Source: Niabella sp.
GTDB taxonomy: Bacteria > Bacteroidota > Bacteroidia > Chitinophagales > Chitinophagaceae
Direction: 5' to 3'
DNA length: 32,301 nt
NCBI GenBank assembly: GCA_027493055.1
Contig: JAPUDO010000131.1
Span: forward strand, 1 to 32,301
In this document: piece after piece, positions 7,855 to 17,460 of the stretch
How positions within the stretch are numbered: position 1 is the first letter of the stretch
How the letters are laid out: every line of letters begins with the position of its first letter
Program-made: the position numbers and the translations under genes
The notes under the pieces: generated by a model
The model's database searches: none
Told to the model about the DNA's origin: nothing
The model's input: the letters and a program-made list of their open reading frames with translations, nothing else

Positions 7855-8005
7855 CGTTATTTCTTACTCCCAGTTGTTGTTTTCTCTCAACCAATAAACC
7901 AGATTTGCTGATGAAAATACTCGCAAGAACATAAAAAATGATTTTAATTGTACATACTTTAATAAAATTGTAACCTTTTTCTCTTTTCCCGGTATCTAAT
8001 GTTAT

Positions 8006-8350
8006 ATGGATGTCAAAACCGTTATAACCATTCTTTTGGTCTGTTTATGCGTATTATTATTCCTTGCCTGGTTCTTTTCGCACAAAGCAAAGCATTTGGA
8101 GCGGCTAAGGTTGATCGAAAAAGGGATATACTCTGATTCCTTAAAAAATAATGACAACCGCTTTCTTTGGAAGAGAATAGGGGCCATATTATTGGGCCTG
8201 GGTGCAGGATTGCTGATTATTTCGATATTGATATTCATAAATCCAAAATTAGTCAACATAAATTCGATGCCTTTGGCAATACTTATCATTTGTTGCGGGA
8301 TAGCGATAGTGTTTTCGAATAAGGATAAAAGGTCCAGAGGTGAACGATAA
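8006..8350 (+). CDS. DUF6249-like small membrane protein
   Basis: A 114-aa inner-membrane protein with three predicted helices at about residues 5-25, 57-79 and 86-105. A basic loop (FFSHKAKHLERLRLIEKGIYSD) after helix 1 matches the DUF6249 pattern found beside ECF sigma factor genes in Bacteroidota. The stop overlaps the GTG start of the sigma factor gene by 11 bp, so translation is probably coupled. Its function is unknown; a signalling or anti-sigma role is inferred only from position. A reverse ORF across the same bases is a shadow. Confidence 0.7.
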   Translation: MDVKTVITILLVCLCVLLFLAWFFSHKAKHLERLRLIEKGIYSDSLKNNDNRFLWKRIGAILLGLGAGLLIISILIFINPKLVNINSMPLAILIICCGIAIVFSNKDKRSRGER

Positions 8351-8900
8351 TTCAATTGATCAGGAATACATTGCTAAAGTATGCTATGGGGATTCTGAAT
8401 CCTTTGGATTTTTTATCAGTAAATATAAAAACCTCCTATTTACGTATGCATTTACAATTTTAAAGGATAGCCAGCTTGCAGAAGAAGCGGTACAGGATGC
8501 ATTTTTAAACGCCTTTAGATATTTAAAAAGTTTTAAGAACAAATCCAGCTTTAAAACCTGGTTAATTAAAATAGCCATTAACGAAGCAAATAAAAAAAGA
8601 AAACAAATAATACCCCACATTATTTTATCAGAGCGCTTTAATGAAAACCTTCTTGATAATAGCGATTCTCCGGAATTAAATGATAATATAGAAATCATCC
8701 AATATGCATTAAACCGCGTTGCGAAAGAAAAAAGCCTGGTACTAAGATTATTTTATCTTGATGAGTATTCTATAAAGGAAATAGCAGGAATAATGCAGTG
8801 GGGGATACCTAAAACAAAGATCACGTTACACAGGGCTAAAAAAGAAATAGTAAAAATAGTGAAAGAACTTCAATCTAAAAAAGATGAAAAAGCCGGATGA
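8340..8900 (+). CDS. ECF-type RNA polymerase sigma factor
   Basis: A 186-aa sigma-70 family protein of the extracytoplasmic-function group. Region 2 covers about residues 20-85 (YAFTILKDSQLAEEAVQD, then FKTWLIKIAINEANKKRK). Region 4 covers about 120-175 (LVLRLFYLDEYSIKEIAG and KTKITLHRAKKEI), a helix-turn-helix that reads the -35-type element. There is no region 1 or 3, as expected for this group. The GTG start at 8340 is used because the frame enters from the overlap with the upstream gene and region 2 needs the N-terminus. Both flanking genes overlap it (11 bp and 17 bp) and encode small membrane proteins, a typical setting for membrane control of the sigma factor. Confidence 0.92.
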   Translation: MNDNSIDQEYIAKVCYGDSESFGFFISKYKNLLFTYAFTILKDSQLAEEAVQDAFLNAFRYLKSFKNKSSFKTWLIKIAINEANKKRKQIIPHIILSERFNENLLDNSDSPELNDNIEIIQYALNRVAKEKSLVLRLFYLDEYSIKEIAGIMQWGIPKTKITLHRAKKEIVKIVKELQSKKDEKAG

Positions 8901-9207
8901 AAAAGATGAGGAAATATTGAACCGGATCTCTTCCTCTAAACTTGAGCTCAGGAATATTTATTTTGAGGACAAGTGCATGCGACTTATAAGGAAGCAGACG
9001 GATCTTGATAACGCGTATATTTCCTGTTACCGAAAGTCGATCGGATTTTATCTCGCGGGTATTCTTATTTGTTTGGCTATAATCTGCTTTAGCCTGATTG
9101 CCTATCAGGAGAATATTATGTTTTCTCTTCTTTTACAGGCCTTTTTAACGGGGGTTATCTGTTATATAATTATACAAATCAGAGATAAGGTGTACGCCAC
9201 CCGTTAA
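8884..9207 (+). CDS. Two-helix membrane protein, possible anti-sigma partner
   Basis: A 107-aa protein. About 50 charged N-terminal residues, cytoplasmic by prediction, are followed by two hydrophobic helices at about 53-73 and 79-98. It begins inside the sigma factor gene (17-bp overlap), which argues for coupled translation and roughly matched amounts. I recognise no domain. An anti-sigma role is inferred from order and topology only; the N-terminal part lacks the HxxxCxxC zinc motif of ZAS-type anti-sigma factors. Confidence 0.72.
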   Translation: MKKPDEKDEEILNRISSSKLELRNIYFEDKCMRLIRKQTDLDNAYISCYRKSIGFYLAGILICLAIICFSLIAYQENIMFSLLLQAFLTGVICYIIIQIRDKVYATR

Positions 9208-9241
9208 GGTATCAATTACTCAAACTTAAAATTCTGAAAAA

Positions 9242-10339
9242 ATGAAAAAGATTATTTTCATAATGGCATTTTATTGCCTTTTACGGACCACATCTGCCAA
9301 TGGCCAGGAGTTTGGTTTCGCCGGGAAAATTAATTATACTGATTCTTTAATGATATTATTCGGCACCGAAGATGCGGTTGATACATTAATTAGTGCAACA
9401 GGGACGTTTCATTTCAAAAGGGAATTGGAGCACCCGGAGTTACTCACGATTGCCGCTATAGATATTAAAAATAACAGGATCAGTAATTTCCGTAGATTTT
9501 TTGCAGGTAGCGGATCAGGCAGTCTTAACTCAGAATTTAGCAATTTGGGAAATATCCCTGTTGAATTATCTGAAACAAGATACAACGAAATTTACGACGA
9601 CTTTAGAAATCATTTAAACCCGCTTGTCAGGATTGCACGAAAAGTTATAGACACTTCTTACTCAGAACAATTGACTGCTGAAGGAAAAGGTCTTTGCAAT
9701 AAACTATATGATTTTATAAACACTGTTGAAGATCAGGTCATAGAAGAATTTATCAGGAAAAACCCTGATAATATAGTTGGGGCGTATGTTTTCAAAAATT
9801 ATTTTAAAACCGAAGTAAATGCTGGGAAATCCAGGCATTTGTATGATAAATTTCAGGCAGATTTGCAACGGACTTCCTACCTAAAAGATGTTTTTCTAAA
9901 GATTGCGGCGGCAGAAAAGATTGCCGTAGGATTACCTGCTCCGGTATTTTCGGTAACATCTTTGGATGGAGATACGGTTGCTATTGGACTTCCACAGGAT
10001 GGTTATACAATAATTGATTTTTGGGGCACATGGTGTGGCCCTTGTTTAAAGGGCATGGAAAGAATGAAAAAGTACCATCAAAAATATCAGGACAAGATTA
10101 AATTTATCGGTGTTGCTTATAATGACAATAAGAGCGATCTTCAAAGGGTGATTGAAGAAAAACAACTTGACTGGCCGCAAATTTTAAACAATGATCAGAA
10201 AACTGATTTGGTAAAACTTTTTAATATCTATACAGCTCCTACAAAAATATTGATTGATAAAGAAGGAAAAATAGAGCAAATTTTTACAGGAGAAACAGAT
10301 GCTTTTTATTCCTATCTGGATAACCTTATCCTAAAATAA
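9242..10339 (+). CDS. TlpA-like thiol-disulfide oxidoreductase
   Basis: A 365-aa periplasmic protein with a signal peptide ending TTSANGQ (about residue 22). The first 200 residues are a DUF4369-like beta-rich and helical region typical of Bacteroidota TlpA proteins. A thioredoxin fold follows at about 235-365 with the active site WCGPC (C265 and C268) and the cis-proline loop YTAPTKILID. It would reduce or exchange disulfides on exported proteins. It starts 34 bp after the two-helix membrane gene and may belong to the sigma-factor transcript. Related proteins often accompany ECF sigma factors or cytochrome maturation in this phylum. Confidence 0.87.
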   Translation: MKKIIFIMAFYCLLRTTSANGQEFGFAGKINYTDSLMILFGTEDAVDTLISATGTFHFKRELEHPELLTIAAIDIKNNRISNFRRFFAGSGSGSLNSEFSNLGNIPVELSETRYNEIYDDFRNHLNPLVRIARKVIDTSYSEQLTAEGKGLCNKLYDFINTVEDQVIEEFIRKNPDNIVGAYVFKNYFKTEVNAGKSRHLYDKFQADLQRTSYLKDVFLKIAAAEKIAVGLPAPVFSVTSLDGDTVAIGLPQDGYTIIDFWGTWCGPCLKGMERMKKYHQKYQDKIKFIGVAYNDNKSDLQRVIEEKQLDWPQILNNDQKTDLVKLFNIYTAPTKILIDKEGKIEQIFTGETDAFYSYLDNLILK

Positions 10340-10428
10340 CTTGAGCGAAAGATGACGATGATGAAATAGTGGGCCTTCATATGTACCTCCGACAGAAATA
10401 AAGAGGTGTTTTACCGATTTGCTATATA

Positions 10429-10436
10429 TAATTTTG
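10429..10436 (+). promoter_or_regulatory. Candidate Bacteroidota -7 element
   Basis: TAATTTTG matches the TAnnTTTG consensus exactly and lies 40 bp before the ATG at 10477. No TTTG is found at the expected -33 distance; GTTTT at about 10408-10412 is the nearest, with short spacing. Confidence 0.35.
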
Positions 10437-10476
10437 TTCCACATCTTTGCAACAGTTTATATTTTATACGACAGGT

Positions 10477-10899
10477 ATGATACGATTAACAAAAGTCTTT
10501 CACTTTGAAACAGCCCATGCTATTTATGGCTATGACGGCCAGTGTAAAAATATTCATGGACACTCTTATGAGCTACATGTTACTGTAAGCGGAAAACTGC
10601 CGGATACAGATTTTATAGCCGCGCCAGGTTTCTTACTGGATTTTAAAGATATAAAGAAGGCTGGTGCAGAAGTGATAACACTGCTGGATCATAAAATAGT
10701 GTTATCTGAAGATTATGTAGCAACGCACCCTGAAATAAGCACCCATGAGAACCTGGAAATATGGCCCTGTGAGCCTACTGCAGAAAATATTTTATTATAT
10801 GTGAAAAGGATTTTTGATAAGAATCTCCCTCCCGATATAACTCCCGTACATTTAAAGTTATATGAGACTAAAGACTCCTATGCCGAATGGCTGGTATAG
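10477..10899 (+). CDS. queD: 6-carboxytetrahydropterin synthase / PTPS family (QueD-like)
   Basis: A 140-aa T-fold enzyme. The zinc ligands are H14 (FETAHAIYG), H27 and H29 (NIHGHSYE). The catalytic cysteine is C23 in GQCKNIHGH, a histidine lies at LLDHK (H72), and the pterin-anchoring glutamate is E130 (LKLYETKDS). PTAENILLYVK is the usual second helix. It most likely makes 6-carboxy-5,6,7,8-tetrahydropterin from dihydroneopterin triphosphate for queuosine synthesis; a PTPS role is the alternative. The ATG at 10477 is chosen over a TTG ten codons earlier, because the family begins at this IRLTKVFHFE strand. It stands alone, and no other que genes are in the window. Confidence 0.88.
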   Translation: MIRLTKVFHFETAHAIYGYDGQCKNIHGHSYELHVTVSGKLPDTDFIAAPGFLLDFKDIKKAGAEVITLLDHKIVLSEDYVATHPEISTHENLEIWPCEPTAENILLYVKRIFDKNLPPDITPVHLKLYETKDSYAEWLV

Positions 10900-11085
10900 A
10901 AAGCCGGCCCACAGATGCACAGATATATTATCAGGAGATTAATAAAGTAATTCAGATTTTATTACCTCGTGAAAAGTGTTGATTTCTGAAATAATCAATA
11001 ACGACTATCCCCACCCAGATTCCGAGACTTGGGAAAGAAGATACACACACTGTATATAGTGTTACTTATGTACGTGTATATCTGT

Positions 11086-11105
11086 ATTCCGATGTTTATC
11101 GGAAT
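11086..11105 (-). terminator. Hairpin after the alpha-2-macroglobulin gene
   Basis: A perfect 8-bp stem ATTCCGAT / ATCGGAAT with a 4-nt loop lies 10 bp beyond the stop codon of the minus-strand gene. No T run follows on either strand, so it may be a processing or barrier hairpin and not a classical terminator. The rest of 10900-11115 shows no gene. Confidence 0.4.
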
Positions 11106-11115
11106 GGCCTATTTA

Positions 11116-14100
11116 TTATTTAACCGTTACTCTCACCCCTTCGCTATGGCTCGAAAACTCCGGCGCATACATACATTGAATGCTTGTAATGCCATTGCTG
11201 TAATTTCCTGGTAATTGCGCAAATAATGCGTATTCAAAAACATAAGTACCCTTGCGCAGGTAATTAAAGAAGAAATTAGTGCTGGCATCTTTAGTGCTCT
11301 CATAGTATCCCAGTCCGCCCTGCCATTTGTACTGGCTGAGGACATTCACAGGTTCAAAGGAAGCCGCGCGCATATCTTTCATGTGCACATACTCCATATC
11401 CCTGTCTGCACGCAGCTCAATACGCACTTTTATTTTATCGCCCACCTTTATAAGGTCTCCGTCATTAACTGGTTTTAAAACCGGGCCACGGTCGCTATTG
11501 GTTTCTATAAATAATTTTTTACTGAGTTGTAAAGGTGTTTCGGAAGAAGTTATTTTGTCAAGGTCTTCAAAATATTGCCAGTACACGCCGCCCCATGTAG
11601 GCAGGGTAGTAGTACGGTCAGGTTGCTGCACCGTTACTGCAATATTGCCCATTGCGGGGCGTACCTTATTGCCTTCGATCACTTTTTTGAAATAACCCGT
11701 ACCTGCCTCAGCCTTTCCCTGTTGTTCTCCAAAAGATGGGGTAACAATGGTCCCTCCTAAGCTAATGCTCACTTCCGGTGTAACAGATAACCACTCCGTG
11801 CCCCGAAGCAGCAACGCATAACAGGCTTCGGCAGTAGCCTTAGTGCTTTCCCAGTTATTGGTTTGTTTGTTCTTCAATAGCCAGGTTCTTAAATCGTCTG
11901 CCGTTTTAGCGTCTTTGCCTGCTTCTTCAAATGCCTCTATGATCAATGCCTGTCTTTCTATAGGAGCTTCGTACCACCACCAGCTGCGTATAGCGTCTTT
12001 ATAATACATACCCAGCTCTTCATTCCTGATAGCTGTTTCTTTAAGTGATTGTAAAATAGCTTTAGGCGTGGCCACATCATTGTTGCGATGGGCCGATAAA
12101 GCAATCATGGCCTGCATATACTTATTTTGTTGAGTCCATGTTTTTTTTGAGCGTTCTTTAAAATAGTTCACCGCCTTTTGCGCATTGTCTGAAGTTTTTA
12201 TCTGAGGAAAGAAGCTGCGCATATATAAGTATTGTATTACATAATAGGAGGGGGTATATTTTTCAAGATCCGTTTTATACTTTAACAGATGCTCGTACTC
12301 TTCTTTTATTTTAGCATCAAGATAAGGCATGGCATTCTGAACAATCCTGTTAAGATTTGCATCCTGCAAACCTGTTGTGGCCTTCAGCTTTTTCAGATGC
12401 CCTATTCCTGTTACTATATATTGGGTCATATACCGGTCATCAGGGCCGCCTTTGAACCATACAAAGCCTCCGTTCGGACTTTGTAACTGCCTCAGTTTTT
12501 CGTATGTCTTGGTAAGCGCTCCACTCATCCGCACCAGGTCGAACAGTAAAGCAAGATTTTTCTTTTGCTGCGCTTCGCTTTTAGCCGCTAATACCCAGGG
12601 CGTTTCTTCCAGCAGCACTGCTTTTAGCTCCTGGTTTTTTTGCAGGTTACTCAGCAAAGCTGCAGTATCTTCTGTTTTCCATTGCTCAAATACCTGTTTT
12701 ATTTTAGGTGAGCTGTTGGCAATGAGCGTAGCCAATGAATTAGCATAGTAGCGGTTCCATGTTTGCTCTGCGCATTCATAAGGATATTCCATCATATAGG
12801 GCAGCGCCTGTACGGCATACCAGGCTGGATTAGAAGTGTACTCTATCGTGAGCGATTGCGTGGTCAATGTTTCGCTTTGAGCACTGTTGATTAATTTATC
12901 GAACCTGAAATTTTTTGTGCCACTGCCACGCATATTCAGCGGAAGAGTTTCTGTAACCAGCATACGATTGGTCAATACCGGCAATATATTTTCTTCTCCG
13001 TCAGAAAGCGTCCCGTCTTTTGTTTGGGCTACTATACGCCATGTAAGGGCCCTGTTATACTGATAAGGTATTTCTAAGGGAAATTGTATAGCCTGACTTT
13101 GCCCTGCAGCGATGGTTAAGTACTGTTGGGGTACAGCATTCTTAAACCAGCCGTCCATAGGCTCATTGGTAGCCGCATCAAATAGTTGTAATGTAGCAAT
13201 GCCTGTAATTTCTTTGTCAGAAAGATTCACCACTTTGCTGCTGAGCGACATTTGATCTCCTTCCCGCAAAAAGCGTGGAGGATTAGGCTGCACCATTAAA
13301 TCCTTTTGTGTGATGATCTCTCTCTGGCTGTAACCAAAAGCCAGGTCTTTGGTGTGTGTCAGCGCCTGGAACTTCCACTTTGTCAATGCCTCAGGCATAG
13401 TGAATGAAAAGCTGATATTGCCGTCCTTATCAGTTTTCAGGTCGGGGAAGAAGAAGGCCGTTTCATTAAAATTAGTGCGTATCTGAGTAGCGGGACCTTG
13501 CTGTACTGGCATACTTGGAGCTGCTTCTGTTTTGCTTGTGTCAGCCGCTGCTTCGACAGGTGCAGGGGCGGCATCAGCCTGGATGGTTGCTGAGGCTGCT
13601 GAAATCGCCTGTCTTTTTTGGGTGAATACCACCGCTTCATTCATTACCTCGCCTTCGCTGGCTACACCTCTTATCATAATGCCCGGGGCTCTTCCTGCTA
13701 AGCCAATGGGGCCACTCCATGCATTGTTTTGATAAATCAGCTGATCATATATCTTTTCAAAGCTTTGATAGTCTGTTTTAGTGTTATTAAGCAGAATAGA
13801 AGACGCCCCTGAAAAATTATTATGTGCGTTCCATACCGTACCGCTATAAACGTTACTCCATATATAAGGGCTGTTCCATTGGTGGGGCTGAAACTGGTCT
13901 AACGATGCATCATACATGCCGGCCAGCATTTCAGCAGCTACTTTTTCTTTTTTATAGCCCGATATTTTTACTGTCCATTTTTCTTCTGCTCCGGGCAAGG
14001 TTTTATCGCGGAAGCTGCTGTACTCTATGTTCAGTTGCTTATTGGTCCAGGGTACGGAAATGGTTTGGTTTTGCTGGAAAACGCGGTTATGTTTTACAAA

Positions 14101-17100
14101 TACAAAGCTGTTATTATATCCGCCCCGATCTGCTTCTGTTGCTGTAAATGTAATGCTGAGGGGTTTGTTTTGATGTAACTGATAGTAAGCGTATGCTTTG
14201 CCCTCTTTATCTGTTTGCTGGATTAAGAATACATTTTCCGCAGCGCTACTGATCTCTGCTTTTGTTTTTTCCCCGGGCTCTATGGGCTGAGGGGCAACAC
14301 TGTAAACATATTGAGGATAAGAGGGGCCTGATTTACCGGCATTGAATAATTCGATGTATTGAACATCTTTAACAACCTGGTTATCTTTATCCCTGGTTTC
14401 AATCTCCACTGTATAATACCCGGGAGTAAAGCTGGTTGGCTGCAATATAAATTTTCCGGTTGAATCTGTATCGCCATCCTGTTTTAAAACAACGCCTCCT
14501 TTTTCCCAGGTTTTAGGATCATCTTCATCCTTATAAATATCATAAGGGAAGTAGCGGATGTATTCTTCTTTGCTTAAAATAAACTGATCGGGCTTCTCCC
14601 AGTAACGCGGGCGCAGTAAACGCTCTTCGGGTTTTAGCCGGGTGATGGTGATATTGATATTGGCTTTCTCAAACGCACCGGACATATTCTCCGTACGGGC
14701 ATATATTTTGTGAAGGCTGTCAGTAGCTAACCTGTCTGCAATCTTTACTTTTAAAAGAAGGGATTTATAGCCGGCAGATACCAACTGGCTGGAGCTCCTG
14801 GTTTCGCCATTAATATCGGTTACATCTGCATAGATCCTGTAATCAAAAACCGGGTCCGATTTGATACTGAGCGATGCATCAGGGATAGCTTTAAAGGTGA
14901 TATCAAAGGTTCCATCGGCCCTGCTTGCTGCTTCACCATGAGTTATTTCCATGGCTTCGCTGCGCGGATAATAGCCTCTCCAAAACAGCCAGGGATAAGG
15001 AAAACGGGCCTCGCGTACTACACGGTATTTTACAGTAGCACCATCTATATTATTTCCTGCATAAGCTTTTGCAAACCCGGTGACTTTTACTTCTTCATTA
15101 ACCTTATAAGCGCCTTTTACCGGCTCAAAATCCACATAAAATTTAGGGCGCTTGTATTCTTCTACCCTGATGGAAGCATAACCGGCATTATCGGATGTAC
15201 GCAAAGTATATACACCATTTAAACCCGATTGCGGCAGTGCAAACTTTCCGCTGAAAGATCCGTATTCGTTGCTCACTACCTGCACATCGCTGACTTTTTG
15301 ATGATTGGCATCGTATAATGCTAATGAGGTTTTATAGTTTTCATAAACGGTAGCTTTTTTGCCGTCATTTCTTTTGCTTACTGCAATGCCTTTAAAGTGG
15401 AGCGTTTGACCGGGCCGGTATATGCTCCTGTCAGTAAACATAAAAACCGTGGTCCGGAATTTTGTATTGTTGTCAATGTTCAGGTTGTTGTGGTAGTAAT
15501 AGGTTTCATCGTCAACAAAGAGCTGATCGTTCTTATACCTGATATCAAATAATAAGGCATTATTGCCCCGCTCTTGTGCTTTGGCAGAAGAAGCGCTTAA
15601 TTTGAAATAGCCGTTTTTATCACTGGTGTAACTATCAGATTTTTGCTTTGTATAAGCTGAAGTTTTATAATCGTAGGTCTTTTTGTAAACCTGCACTGTA
15701 GCGTTAGCCAGCGGATGTCCTGTATTACGATGCAAAACAAAGAAGTCTTCATTATTTTGTACAAAGCTGATATTGGATAGGTAAGTAAGCTGTGCAGCCA
15801 GTATATTATTATTAATGCCAAAATCTCCGTTAGCTGATACAAATAAAAAGTATTCCCCGGCAGGCAGAGGACCTATTTTAATTTCAGTTGTATGAGATTG
15901 CAAGTCTGTATTTGCCGGAAGCTCTTGCTGCCAGCTCTTTACCGTTTTTGCAGCTGCCAGGACTATCCAGTTCTTATGATCTCCCTGGTCGTTTTGCATA
16001 GCTTTCTTAAGTGCTTCTGTTGCAGGTATGGCACGCAGGTAAACCCTGCTGATGTTTTTAAAATTTACTAACATCCTGAAGGGTTGCTCCGGCAGGTTTA
16101 CTTTTTCTGTTGTAAAAGAGAAATAGGGCTGCAATAACTGCTGGTTCAGGTTATAGGCATTAGCCCATCCTTCGCTTTTCTCTTTCTGTTCAAGAATTTT
16201 ATCAGTTATTTCTTTTGCTTTTAGCAGCTCGTAACGGTTAGCTGTATCTGCATGGGCGTTATATTCATTTCCTTTTTGCTGATGCAGCAAAGCCATAAGG
16301 TATTGGGCCTGGGCGGTAGCGGGTATGTTGCCGTATTTGGAAACAATATGCTGCAGAGCGATATAGTAGAGAAGGTCTTTATCCTCCATTCCTGTAATAG
16401 TTTTAGCAGCAGCGGAAGGTTTAAAATTTTTACTTTTTGATGTAATGACCACTACGCCATTTACTCCGCGCGAACCATAAAGAGCAGTAGCAGAAGCGTC
16501 TTTCAAAATGCTGATTTCCTGTATTTCTTCCGGCGTTATTACATTTAAGCCGGTGGCAATATTTCCATCTATAATTATCAGGGGTCCTGTTACCGTGTTA
16601 CTAAATACTATTTTAGAATTTACATATTGGAGGCGGGCCAGGTCAACATCTATTAATGCGTCCGGCCGGGTATCGTTCAAATGAAAGCGGATCAGATCCT
16701 GGTAAATAAGCAGCGCTTTGTGTTGCAGCGATAGAGAATCCTTTGTTTTAAACGAAGCGTTTACAAATTCCTCTGCAGGGCTAAGCGCTTTTGTATCGCT
16801 GATCTCAAAGCTGGATGCGGCTTTGGTGATATTCCGCTCATCGTTTTTGAAGTAATTCAGTGCGTGATGGGCTAAGATATCATAAAGGGTAGGTCGCAGG
16901 TAACGCACATTCCCCTTTTCAATCAGGGCATCGTAGTCGGCCAGTTTCACCTGCTGTAACAGGCGGGGGTTTTGGATGGAAAGCAGGTACAGCTCGCTGA
17001 TCTTTTTATGAAAGTCATCTGTTGTCCAGGTGGCAATATCTTCTTTATTAAAATCAACAGTATTGGTTCTGCCATACAGTTTATACCTGTTGACGGCAAA

Positions 17101-17460
17101 ATACTGATAATATAACCCTGCCAGGTAGCTGTTTAACAAAGAAGTGACCGGCTCTTTGCTGGTCTGCCGCTCTTTTTCTATTTCTTTAATGCGTAGCGCA
17201 AAATTTTCCTCACGGTTTTCCTGCTGCAGCTGGGTAATATATACCAGGGCTTTTACTATCTGTGCGTCCTGCTTTTCTGCCTTTGCAGTAGTATAAATTT
17301 TTTTAACTGCTTCAAGTGCCGAAGCAGGTAAGCCTTTGCTGATATGGTCTTCCACTGCTTTCCATTCCTGCCCGTAATTTTTTATTATTTGTGCGCCTGA
17401 TTGCATAGCTAATCCTGTTGTGCAGATGACTGTTAGTATAAATACCCTGAAAATTTTCAT
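11116..17460 (-). CDS. Alpha-2-macroglobulin-like protein with SusC plug-like segments
   Basis: A 2114-aa protein with a signal peptide (1-24, ending SGAQ). It is a bacterial alpha-2-macroglobulin, a periplasmic or surface protease trap. The MG2 domain includes FTDRSIYRPGQTLHFKGI (about 680). The A2M domain includes NETAFFFPDL and KWKFQALTHTKD (about 1330-1380). The thioester motif CAEQ is C1563-Q1566, inside YPYECAEQTWNRYY, followed by a helical thioester domain and a C-terminal receptor-like domain. Odd features are residues 292-345 (IIIDGN..., ILKDASATALYGSRGVNGVV), which match the plug of SusC-type TonB receptors, and a second fragment near 1250-1275 (GLAGRAPGIMIRGVAS) like the next plug segment. 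The frame is open throughout, so this is not a frameshifted fusion. No pbpC neighbour is present. Confidence 0.9.
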   Translation of the reverse strand: MKIFRVFILTVICTTGLAMQSGAQIIKNYGQEWKAVEDHISKGLPASALEAVKKIYTTAKAEKQDAQIVKALVYITQLQQENREENFALRIKEIEKERQTSKEPVTSLLNSYLAGLYYQYFAVNRYKLYGRTNTVDFNKEDIATWTTDDFHKKISELYLLSIQNPRLLQQVKLADYDALIEKGNVRYLRPTLYDILAHHALNYFKNDERNITKAASSFEISDTKALSPAEEFVNASFKTKDSLSLQHKALLIYQDLIRFHLNDTRPDALIDVDLARLQYVNSKIVFSNTVTGPLIIIDGNIATGLNVITPEEIQEISILKDASATALYGSRGVNGVVVITSKSKNFKPSAAAKTITGMEDKDLLYYIALQHIVSKYGNIPATAQAQYLMALLHQQKGNEYNAHADTANRYELLKAKEITDKILEQKEKSEGWANAYNLNQQLLQPYFSFTTEKVNLPEQPFRMLVNFKNISRVYLRAIPATEALKKAMQNDQGDHKNWIVLAAAKTVKSWQQELPANTDLQSHTTEIKIGPLPAGEYFLFVSANGDFGINNNILAAQLTYLSNISFVQNNEDFFVLHRNTGHPLANATVQVYKKTYDYKTSAYTKQKSDSYTSDKNGYFKLSASSAKAQERGNNALLFDIRYKNDQLFVDDETYYYHNNLNIDNNTKFRTTVFMFTDRSIYRPGQTLHFKGIAVSKRNDGKKATVYENYKTSLALYDANHQKVSDVQVVSNEYGSFSGKFALPQSGLNGVYTLRTSDNAGYASIRVEEYKRPKFYVDFEPVKGAYKVNEEVKVTGFAKAYAGNNIDGATVKYRVVREARFPYPWLFWRGYYPRSEAMEITHGEAASRADGTFDITFKAIPDASLSIKSDPVFDYRIYADVTDINGETRSSSQLVSAGYKSLLLKVKIADRLATDSLHKIYARTENMSGAFEKANINITITRLKPEERLLRPRYWEKPDQFILSKEEYIRYFPYDIYKDEDDPKTWEKGGVVLKQDGDTDSTGKFILQPTSFTPGYYTVEIETRDKDNQVVKDVQYIELFNAGKSGPSYPQYVYSVAPQPIEPGEKTKAEISSAAENVFLIQQTDKEGKAYAYYQLHQNKPLSITFTATEADRGGYNNSFVFVKHNRVFQQNQTISVPWTNKQLNIEYSSFRDKTLPGAEEKWTVKISGYKKEKVAAEMLAGMYDASLDQFQPHQWNSPYIWSNVYSGTVWNAHNNFSGASSILLNNTKTDYQSFEKIYDQLIYQNNAWSGPIGLAGRAPGIMIRGVASEGEVMNEAVVFTQKRQAISAASATIQADAAPAPVEAAADTSKTEAAPSMPVQQGPATQIRTNFNETAFFFPDLKTDKDGNISFSFTMPEALTKWKFQALTHTKDLAFGYSQREIITQKDLMVQPNPPRFLREGDQMSLSSKVVNLSDKEITGIATLQLFDAATNEPMDGWFKNAVPQQYLTIAAGQSQAIQFPLEIPYQYNRALTWRIVAQTKDGTLSDGEENILPVLTNRMLVTETLPLNMRGSGTKNFRFDKLINSAQSETLTTQSLTIEYTSNPAWYAVQALPYMMEYPYECAEQTWNRYYANSLATLIANSSPKIKQVFEQWKTEDTAALLSNLQKNQELKAVLLEETPWVLAAKSEAQQKKNLALLFDLVRMSGALTKTYEKLRQLQSPNGGFVWFKGGPDDRYMTQYIVTGIGHLKKLKATTGLQDANLNRIVQNAMPYLDAKIKEEYEHLLKYKTDLEKYTPSYYVIQYLYMRSFFPQIKTSDNAQKAVNYFKERSKKTWTQQNKYMQAMIALSAHRNNDVATPKAILQSLKETAIRNEELGMYYKDAIRSWWWYEAPIERQALIIEAFEEAGKDAKTADDLRTWLLKNKQTNNWESTKATAEACYALLLRGTEWLSVTPEVSISLGGTIVTPSFGEQQGKAEAGTGYFKKVIEGNKVRPAMGNIAVTVQQPDRTTTLPTWGGVYWQYFEDLDKITSSETPLQLSKKLFIETNSDRGPVLKPVNDGDLIKVGDKIKVRIELRADRDMEYVHMKDMRAASFEPVNVLSQYKWQGGLGYYESTKDASTNFFFNYLRKGTYVFEYALFAQLPGNYSNGITSIQCMYAPEFSSHSEGVRVTVK

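Noticed and set aside
8002-8355. 117-codon reverse ORF opposite the DUF6249-like gene
   Set aside because: The plus-strand frame has membrane helices, a good start and overlap with the sigma factor gene; the reverse frame has none of these.
11029-11214. 61-codon ORF at the end of the alpha-2-macroglobulin gene
   Set aside because: Half is antisense to a strong gene; hydrophobic composition is due to AT-rich DNA, and no family match is evident.
11116-17460. Frameshift or assembly fusion of a TonB receptor with a macroglobulin gene
   Set aside because: The frame is continuous over 2114 codons, both plug-like pieces are in frame, and neither is followed by a receptor barrel.
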